From the NCBI RefSeq assembly GCF_000812665.2, contig NZ_CP014327.1, forward strand, positions 2,509,501 to 2,573,500: 64,000 nucleotides of DNA. The letters run 5' to 3'. The position numbers and the translations under genes were made by a program. How positions within the stretch are numbered: position 1 is the stretch's first letter; every line of letters begins with the position of its first letter. Under the pieces are notes generated by a model, which saw nothing but the letters and a program-made list of their open reading frames with translations, was not told where the DNA came from and made no database searches. Origin of the DNA: Falsihalocynthiibacter arcticus. GTDB taxonomy: Bacteria; Pseudomonadota; Alphaproteobacteria; Rhodobacterales; Rhodobacteraceae. Positions 54,805-61,523 of the stretch are shown piece by piece.

Positions 54805-55290
54805 TTAATGTGGATCATCCAATGAGCCGTGAATTGCGAATTGCTCAAGCCCCGCCGCCTGTGCTTCGATCACGCGGTAGCTTTCACGCACGCCTGCTTC
54901 GGTTAGGTCGCGCGCGACGGTGAGCAATGTGTTGGGATCATGCTCATCGCACAAATCCGTCATCTGTGACAACTCTTCCAGCGCGACATTGCGGGCGGCC
55001 TCAAGGGAGGGCGCGCCGTAGATGTCGACGAAATGCTGCGCCAATAAATCCGCCAGCGCATCGCGTTCGGCGAGTTCTATTTGGGTCACGGCCACGAAAC
55101 TGACGCGGCCAAAGGTTTCGCACCCCATCCAGCCGTTGGCAAAGGCCTGCCGTGCTTTTCCCGTCAGGTCCGCGTCGGACCAGTTGGAGAATTCAAAGCC
55201 GCCTGAAATGCACCATTCGCCGGTGCGCGCAGGGTTGTGAAAAACGCGTGTGTCGCTTTCGTCAAAATGGATGGCGCGGGCAAGTTTCAT
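54805..55290 (-). CDS. DUF6505 family protein
   Basis: 161 residues. Begins MKLARAIHFDESDTRVFHNP, with GEWCISGGFEFSNW, KARQAFANGWMGCETFGRVS and an acidic C-terminal helix region. DUF6505 is known to me from alphaproteobacterial formate dehydrogenase or related loci, with no known function. It is the last gene of a five-gene leftward operon and overlaps the ligase-like gene by 4 bases. Confidence 0.75.
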   Translation of the reverse strand: MKLARAIHFDESDTRVFHNPARTGEWCISGGFEFSNWSDADLTGKARQAFANGWMGCETFGRVSFVAVTQIELAERDALADLLAQHFVDIYGAPSLEAARNVALEELSQMTDLCDEHDPNTLLTVARDLTEAGVRESYRVIEAQAAGLEQFAIHGSLDDPH

Positions 55291-55991
55291 GCGGGCTCCG
55301 TAAGCAGGTCGGTGAGGGGGAATAGGCGGGTTTCGCCTTCGGTTTTTAACAAGAGGCCAAGGTTTTCATCAATCCCGATGTATGTTCCGCGATGCCCTGA
55401 AATGGTCATGTCGGTATCGAGTCCCTGTGCCAAGCCAAGCCAGTTGCGATGCAGGCGCGCAGGCCCGTCATCGGCCCAAGTGTTTATTTCAACGAGTGTG
55501 TGCCGCACCCATGCTTCCAGCAATGTCACGGCATCGACCTCGCCACAGCCCTCAGCGTAAAGGGCAGTGGCGTCGGGCGTTAGGCCCGTGTCATCAGAAG
55601 GCGGCCAAAGATCCAAGGTGATACCGATGACCAACCAGTCAGGGAGTGCATCAGGATCACGGCTTGATGCCGCGATACTTAACCTACCACAAAGGCCGCC
55701 ATTCAAATAAATTTCGCCGCCCCATCCCAAATGCACGCCCACTTCGGGCGGCGCTAGCGCTCCAAGCGCGTTTTGAAATCCAACCCCACATAACGGCAGC
55801 ATGCAGGCAGCGTCGCGCAGCGGCACTTCGGGGGCAAAAACGATTGCGGCCCGCAGCCGATCATAGGCTAGATCATAGGTGACCAATCCCGCGTCGCACA
55901 CGTTTGACGCCTCGGCACAAGCCAGCACAAAAGGGCTGGTGCCTTTGGCGTCTAAGCCGGAAAACAGCGGAGGGAACACGGGCGGTGTCAT
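55287..55991 (-). CDS. Biotin/lipoate A/B ligase-like protein (DUF4444)
   Basis: 234 residues. The N-terminal FPPLFSGLDAKGTSPFVLAC and the core VGFQNALGALAPPEVGVHLG, WGGEIYLNGGLCGRLSIAAS, WLVIGITLDLWPP resemble the biotin/lipoate protein ligase fold; the last ~65 residues (GTYIGIDENLGLLLKTEGET) match DUF4444. The canonical biotin-ligase GRGRxG loop is not evident, so activity may differ. It overlaps both neighbours by 4 bases. Its target in this operon is unknown. Confidence 0.8.
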   Translation of the reverse strand: MTPPVFPPLFSGLDAKGTSPFVLACAEASNVCDAGLVTYDLAYDRLRAAIVFAPEVPLRDAACMLPLCGVGFQNALGALAPPEVGVHLGWGGEIYLNGGLCGRLSIAASSRDPDALPDWLVIGITLDLWPPSDDTGLTPDATALYAEGCGEVDAVTLLEAWVRHTLVEINTWADDGPARLHRNWLGLAQGLDTDMTISGHRGTYIGIDENLGLLLKTEGETRLFPLTDLLTEPA

Positions 55992-57055
55992 GCGTGGCCA
56001 AGTTCAATCAACTGCTTTGCCACGGCGCGAAACCCTGCGGCTTGGGGGCTGTCGGGTTTGGAGACGACGATCGGCGCGCCTCCATCTGCGGCCAGTCGGA
56101 TATCAAGGTGCAGCGGAATCTCGGCCAACAGGGGTACGCCCAGTTTGGCGGCCTCCGCCTTAACGCCGCCATGACCAAAGACATGTTCCTCGTGACCACA
56201 TTGTGTACAGATATGCGTGGACATGTTCTCGATCATCCCGATGATGGGCGTGCCGAGTTGGTTGAACATATCAATGCCCTTGCGCGCATCCAAAAGCGCC
56301 ACATCCTGCGGGGTGGACACAATGATCGCCCCGTTAAGTTGTGCTTTTTGGGCCAATGTCATTTGCACATCGCCCGTGCCCGGGGGCAGATCGACGATCA
56401 ACACATCAAGCGCGCCCCATTGCACCTGTGTCAGCATTTGCTGCAACGCCCCCATCAGCATCGGGCCGCGCCAAACAACGGCTTGGTCTTCATTTGTCAT
56501 CAGCCCGAGGGACATCATCGTCACGCCGAAATTGCGCATCGGCAGGATCGTTTTGCCATCTGGCGACGAGGGCCGCCCCGACACGCCGAGCATGCGCGGT
56601 TGCGATGGGCCATAGACATCGGCATCGAGCAAGCCAACACGCCGCCCTTCCGCCGCCAGCGCACAGGCGAGGTTAGATGCAACTGTGGATTTCCCCACAC
56701 CGCCCTTGCCTGAGGCCACGGCAACAATCCGATCTACTCCGGGTATTTTCTGCGGCCCTGCGGGTTCTGCGGGGCGGCTCAATTTAAGGTCGGGAGGCGC
56801 GGCAGGTGCGCTGTGGGCCGTCATTACGACAGACAGTTTTTCAACACCGGGCAGGGCCTTAATCTTGGCCTCGGCCTCTTCCTTGATTTTACCATACGTT
56901 GCCGCATGGTTGCCGCTGACTTCCAGCACGAACCGCACGGCACCGCCTTCGACGGTTAGCGCCTTGATCAATCCAGCATCAACAAGCGACGCGCCACTGA
57001 CCGGATCGGTCAATGTTTTCAGCGCGGCCAGTACATCCTCGCGAGCGAGTGTCAT
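55988..57055 (-). CDS. mrp: Mrp/NBP35-type P-loop ATPase (Fe-S carrier)
   Basis: 355 residues. N-terminal MIP18-like domain (about 1-85), then the deviant Walker A VASGKGGVGKSTVASNLACA near 111-130, DADVYGPSQPRMLGVSGRPS, VDLPPGTGDVQMTLAQ, and the Cys pair CTQCGH that holds a bridging Fe-S cluster. Mrp/ApbC proteins carry Fe-S clusters to apoproteins. In this operon it may load the polyferredoxin or formate dehydrogenase. It lies 7 bases after DUF6494. Confidence 0.92.
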   Translation of the reverse strand: MTLAREDVLAALKTLTDPVSGASLVDAGLIKALTVEGGAVRFVLEVSGNHAATYGKIKEEAEAKIKALPGVEKLSVVMTAHSAPAAPPDLKLSRPAEPAGPQKIPGVDRIVAVASGKGGVGKSTVASNLACALAAEGRRVGLLDADVYGPSQPRMLGVSGRPSSPDGKTILPMRNFGVTMMSLGLMTNEDQAVVWRGPMLMGALQQMLTQVQWGALDVLIVDLPPGTGDVQMTLAQKAQLNGAIIVSTPQDVALLDARKGIDMFNQLGTPIIGMIENMSTHICTQCGHEEHVFGHGGVKAEAAKLGVPLLAEIPLHLDIRLAADGGAPIVVSKPDSPQAAGFRAVAKQLIELGHA

Positions 57056-57062
57056 ATCCGGA

Positions 57063-57251
57063 TCAACCCTTGATCGTGCCGGTTACGACGTGTTCTAAAT
57101 CCACGCCATCAATGGTCAGGACTACGCGCGCCTCGAATTGCTTGCCCTCGGTTCCGCCCGCTTTGCGAAACGCTTCTTCGATGGCCTGTTGCGAGGTCAC
57201 ACCGACCTGCTTGAGAAATTTACGCATGGACATGTTGAGATCTTCGCTCAT
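57063..57251 (-). CDS. DUF6494 family protein
   Basis: 62 residues, AGGAGACGAAA before the ATG. Sequence MSEDLNMSMRKFLKQVGVTS, then QQAIEEAFRKAGGTEGKQFE and a beta hairpin (VLTIDGVDLEHVVTGTIKG). This small family is restricted, as far as I know, to proteobacteria with this type of operon. Function unknown; possibly a small partner of the polyferredoxin or Mrp protein. Confidence 0.8.
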   Translation of the reverse strand: MSEDLNMSMRKFLKQVGVTSQQAIEEAFRKAGGTEGKQFEARVVLTIDGVDLEHVVTGTIKG

Positions 57252-57270
57252 TTTCGTCTCCTATTCGGAT

Positions 57271-59225
57271 TTAGTGATCTTTGCGTTTTGACAGGTAGTC
57301 GTCCGTCGTGCGTACACGGGGGCGTTCTTTGCCCGCGAAGGGATTGTCTTGAGAATGGAATTGGGCTTGAACGCGGCAATTGTCGCACATTTGGATCATC
57401 CGCGCGGTCGCGGGATTGGCGAACATTGCGTGGTTTCCAGCAAGTTTTTCCATTATCTTTTCGACGGTGGATTTGACACCAAAAAGGTTGCCGCATTCCA
57501 CGCAGGCGAAAGGCTCTTCCTCGTTCAGTACCACTTGCGCTAGGGCCGTGTCGGTTAGGTTGATTTGCGGTTGCAAGGTGATGGCCTTTTCGGGGCAAAC
57601 ATTGGTGCACAGCCCGCATTGCAAGCAGGCATCCTCCTGAAAACGCAGTTGCGGCATATCGGGGTTGTCGACCAATGCGCCAGAGGGGCACAGCGAAACG
57701 CAAGCCAAGCAGAGGGTGCAGGCATCCGTGTCGACGATCACCGCGCCGTAAGGTGCGTGCTCGGGCAGGGGGCGACTTGGACGTCAACCATGAGGGCTTT
57801 GGCTGCGAGGCGGGTAATTTGGCGGCGCGACCCTTGGGCAAGGATGGGGTTTTCCACACGTATAGGTGTCGCCGCGCGATCATGAAGTTGCTCGGACAAT
57901 TCGTCGGGATCGGCAATATCAAGCAGTCGCAGAGAGTCTCCCGCGCCCATGGCCATGGCCAGTTCAGATTGGGCCGCTAGCACGGCGCGGTCGCTTTTTG
58001 GAGCAAGCAAAATGTCGACACCCGCAAAGCCGCTGGCCAGAGAGGCAAGCATCTCGGCGTGGCCGAACATGGCTAGCGCGTCGATTTCCATGGGAATGAC
58101 ATGTGAGGGTAGGCCGTTGCCAAACCGCGCGGCCAGTCGGATCATTTCGGCCCCGTGGGAGTCATGTATCAGCAACACGCCATCTTTACCGTCCGCCTTG
58201 CGATAGGCCGAAGCCAGCGTGCCGACGCGGCGGAAGACGAAATCAACCGGCGGCGTATCATAGCTGATCGCGCCCGAAGGGCAGACCGCAGAGCACGCGC
58301 CACATCCAGCGCAAATCATTGGGTCGATGCTTACATGCTCTCCAGCCGAGAGGATCGCACCGGTGGGGCATACATTCAGACAGTTGGAGCAGGCAGGCTT
58401 TTGCGCGCGCGAATGGGCGCAGAGCGAAGTCTCAAGCCGAATATGCAGCGGTTTTTCAAACGTGCCGATCATTTGGCTGGTGGCAAGGATGGCATCGGCC
58501 ACAGCAGGAAGGCTTGCGGGGTCGGCGCGTACATATCCGTCGCGCTTTTCATGGGCCGAAAACAGGGGGGTGTCGCCCGTTAGGTCGAGAATTAGATCAC
58601 ATTCAGATTGCGCGCCATCGCGCGGTTCTGTCAGTAAAGGGGCGCCACGGCCGCCTGGCAAAACCTGTTGGAACCCGTCAATCGAAACGCGGAATTGCCC
58701 GAGTGTTCCCTTCGCATGGCGCAATTTCCCAACGTGGGCGTCATAGGTGTCCGTCACGGGCATATCAGAAGCTTCGGCCACCAATACGGTGACGGTCAAA
58801 ATATCCGCGAGCTTCTCTGCGGCAGAAAACGCAACCTCTGGTGCTCCGATAATCAGGCTGATCCCTTCGGATACAACATCCACCGTTTTAGGGGATGGTT
58901 GCGGTAAAAGGGCGTCCGCCACCAATGCCGCCATCTTGGCAGAGGTGTCGCCAAGGTCGGACGTCCAGCCCGCGCGGTCGCGGATATCAACGAACGCGGG
59001 CACCGGCGCGTCAAGATCTTCAGCAAGTGCTGTGAAACGGGGGGCTTCTTGCTGGCAGGCAATCACCACGTCTCCGGTTTTGATGGCTTTGGCCGCGAAT
59101 TCGAGCTGGGATTGGCAGAGCGATGTATGCATCCGCGAACATTCCAGCCCTGTTGCCGTACTTAAGGCAGATGCATCAATAGTTTGTGTGCCAAGGCAAT
59201 CACAGATCAGCAGTGTTTTTTTCAT
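57271..59225 (-). pseudogene. Polyferredoxin-type 4Fe-4S protein, frameshifted
   Basis: From ATG 59225 (AAGGGGGGCAAA upstream) the frame carries CSNCLNVCPTG and CAGCGACSAVCPSG, two 4Fe-4S motifs, then fails at the G5 run 57768-57772 (C5 on the coding strand). The neighbouring frame goes on HAPYGAVIVDTDACTLCLAC, CLQCGLCTNVCPEKA and a CVECGN...CDNC end to 57271. One added base gives 651 residues with four ferredoxin-type motifs. It is soluble and probably an electron carrier or assembly scaffold for the divergent formate dehydrogenase operon. It may be intact in reality. Confidence 0.85.
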
Positions 59226-59439
59226 TTTGCCCCCCTTAATCTTGCAACGGTAGATTGGAACGGCAGTGGATGAAAGAGGCTCCGTCACAATTCTGATCCA
59301 AATTCTACTTTGGACCCCATAATTGACAGAGAAATCGGATCGAGAAGCGAAACGATGAAGATGCCATCTTTAAATTATTTCAATAATTCAGTATACTGTG
59401 GTTAAACAATGATGTTGTCCAGCCAGCGGAGGAGCCAGC

Positions 59440-60009
59440 TTGTCGTTCGTCTTTCCTAATTCTCAATCCATCCCGCTTGGCGTTGTGATCCGCAAATCAC
59501 CCGGCGTGACCCGCTGGGCGAAGTGGGCATGGCGCGCGGTTGGTATTTTGCCTGGTGCGGGGCCTGCGGAATGGACGGTTTTGCGCCAAGAGGGGGACGT
59601 GACAGAGTTTCATGCGGGGACGGTACCGCTCAACTTATATGTTTCCGATACCGAAGCCTATGTTCACGAATTACAGACCCGCGCGCCGTCTATCTATGTT
59701 GTCCTGTGTCCAGATACCACTTTGCCAAATATACCGTGGAAGGTGATGTTAGCGACCGCTTCGCCTTATGAAGCGCAGGATTATTGCGACTCAGCTGAGG
59801 TCCAAGTCGAAAAGATTGTGATGCCAGAGGGTATGTTGGCTTGGGTCGCGGATTTCGTAAATAGCCACCACGAGGAAGAAGCTTTTGTCAAACGCAAGCG
59901 TCGAGACTGGCGCGAAGACGAAAAGGAGGATGGTATCGGTGATCCGCGGATTTCTCAGGACAGCGATGTGTATCGCGCGCCTCGGGGTCGCAAGGCAGGT
60001 GTGAAATGA
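59440..60009 (+). CDS. DUF3305 protein of formate dehydrogenase locus
   Basis: 189 residues from TTG 59440, preceded by GGAGGAG. Family core: IPLGVVIRKSPGVTRWAKWA, WTVLRQEGDVTEFHAGTVPL, YVHELQTRAPSIYVVL. A charged C-terminal tail follows. DUF3305 and DUF3306 genes regularly open formate dehydrogenase operons in alphaproteobacteria; roles in maturation are presumed. It overlaps the DUF3306 gene by 4 bases. Confidence 0.85.
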   Translation: MSFVFPNSQSIPLGVVIRKSPGVTRWAKWAWRAVGILPGAGPAEWTVLRQEGDVTEFHAGTVPLNLYVSDTEAYVHELQTRAPSIYVVLCPDTTLPNIPWKVMLATASPYEAQDYCDSAEVQVEKIVMPEGMLAWVADFVNSHHEEEAFVKRKRRDWREDEKEDGIGDPRISQDSDVYRAPRGRKAGVK

Positions 60010-60587
60010 CGCGCGCACCAACCTTCTGGGGCCAGCGCCGCGCTGCGGTCAAAGCCGAAGAGATCGCCATCGCCGATGCCGAAAAAGCCGCGCAGGAAGC
60101 CGCGTATCAGCAAACTCTTGCGGAGAAAAGTGACGAGGAAATTCTGCAAGAGCTGGACCTGCCTGACCCAGAAACGCTGAAGTTGGGCGATGACTTTGCC
60201 GCGTTTATGGCGCAGGCCGTACCTGAGCATTTGCGCAAACGTGCCCTGCGCAAGTTGTGGCGGAGCAATCCGGTTTTGGCCTGTGTGGACGGGCTAAATG
60301 ATTACGATGATGATTATCTGACAGGCAGTTTTGGCAATGCGCCGATCACCACGAGTTATCAGGTGGGTAAAGGCTTGCTTTCGCACGTTTTAGAGATGGC
60401 GAAGCCTGACGAAGTTGAAGCCTCTGAGCAGACCACCCTCGACAAAGTGGAAATTTTGGCCGAAGATATCCAGCAAGAGGATTTGGTGGCTGACGCTGGG
60501 ACGGATGTTTTGGCGGAAGATGTTGAAGAGCCAGAGTTTTCATCACCACGCAGGATGGTATTTCATTTCGACGGGAGCGACGCATGA
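60006..60587 (+). CDS. DUF3306 protein of formate dehydrogenase locus
   Basis: 193 residues. Typical start FWGQRRAAVKAEE, helical acidic middle, and PEHLRKRALRKLWRSNPVLA followed by CVDGLNDYDDDYLTGSFGNA, the DUF3306 core. The C-terminal third is low complexity and acidic. It overlaps both neighbours by 4 bases. Confidence 0.85.
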   Translation: MTRAPTFWGQRRAAVKAEEIAIADAEKAAQEAAYQQTLAEKSDEEILQELDLPDPETLKLGDDFAAFMAQAVPEHLRKRALRKLWRSNPVLACVDGLNDYDDDYLTGSFGNAPITTSYQVGKGLLSHVLEMAKPDEVEASEQTTLDKVEILAEDIQQEDLVADAGTDVLAEDVEEPEFSSPRRMVFHFDGSDA

Positions 60588-61192
60588 CAGCGGTTCAAGC
60601 ACAAGTCAAAATAGCCGAAGAAGATCGTCTGCGCGCGGATCTTTACAACTATCTCGGCGTTTTGCTTGCTGGGCCACCGGATGAGCTATTGTTGGCGCAA
60701 ACTGCCGGTTTGACGGGGGATGCCTCATCATTGGGGCAGGCCATCAGTGGCCTTGCACGGGTCGCAAAAGTCACCAAACCCAAATCCGCGCTGAGCGAGT
60801 ATAATGCCCTTTTTATCGGTTTGGGACGTGGGGAACTCTTGCCCTATGCCAGCTACTATATGACCGGATTTCTGAACGAAAAACCGCTCGCCAATCTGCG
60901 CGCTGACATGGCCGCACAGGGAATCACGCGCTCACAGGATACGTTTGAGCCGGAAGACAGCATCGCGTCGCTGATGGAAATGATGGGCGGTATGATCGTT
61001 GGGCGCTTTGGCGATGTGGCTCCTTTGGAGCACCAGAAGGATTTCTTTAACAAACATATTGGTCCATGGGCCACACATTTTTATACGGATCTACAGGGGG
61101 CAAAGACATCGGTTCTTTATGCTTCTGTCGGGGCCGTTGGCGCAGAATTCCTGAAAATTGAGCGGGAAGCGTTTAGGATGATGATAGGCTGA
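60584..61192 (+). CDS. TorD/DmsD-like molybdoenzyme chaperone
   Basis: 202 residues, all-helical. LRADLYNYLGVLLAGPPDEL, SEYNALFIGLGRGELLPYAS (the Y-x-x-L-F...P-Y-x-S motif), EPEDSIASLMEMMGGMIV and FFNKHIGPWATHFYTDLQ are those of the TorD family. It binds Tat leaders and assists molybdenum-cofactor insertion into the catalytic subunit encoded downstream. Confidence 0.88.
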   Translation: MTAVQAQVKIAEEDRLRADLYNYLGVLLAGPPDELLLAQTAGLTGDASSLGQAISGLARVAKVTKPKSALSEYNALFIGLGRGELLPYASYYMTGFLNEKPLANLRADMAAQGITRSQDTFEPEDSIASLMEMMGGMIVGRFGDVAPLEHQKDFFNKHIGPWATHFYTDLQGAKTSVLYASVGAVGAEFLKIEREAFRMMIG

Positions 61193-61245
61193 ACGCCTGT
61201 CCCCTTATGCGCAACATTGAAGACAACGGGAGAAGGAAACATTTT

Positions 61246-61437
61246 ATGGCTGATACAAAAGCAGAGACAACCCGCCGGAATTTTCTGAAGGTAGCAAGCG
61301 CCGCCGTTCCAGGAGTTGTGGCGGTTGCCGCGGGTACCCAAGCAGAGGCTGCAGCTCCTGCGCCGGTCGACCTGTCATCGGACGTGATGCAAGACACAGA
61401 ACATACGCGTGCTTATCTTGAAAGCACCCGTTTCTAA
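61246..61437 (+). CDS. Tat-leader peptide of formate dehydrogenase region
   Basis: 63 residues from ATG 61246 (AAGGA upstream). Twin-arginine leader TTRRNFLKVASAAVPGVVAV, then a short mature part ending in HTRAYLESTRF. A peptide of this size and leader type is commonly found between the TorD-like chaperone and the catalytic subunit gene in FdhN/FdhO-like loci of proteobacteria. Possibly a small subunit or an assembly factor. Confidence 0.85.
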   Translation: MADTKAETTRRNFLKVASAAVPGVVAVAAGTQAEAAAPAPVDLSSDVMQDTEHTRAYLESTRF

Positions 61438-61523
61438 GACACCTCGCCCCGACTTACTGTGTCAGGGCACCGAAATTTTATGGCTACCAAGGCTGAGGCA
61501 ACGCAGTAGTAGGGAGAACGACC

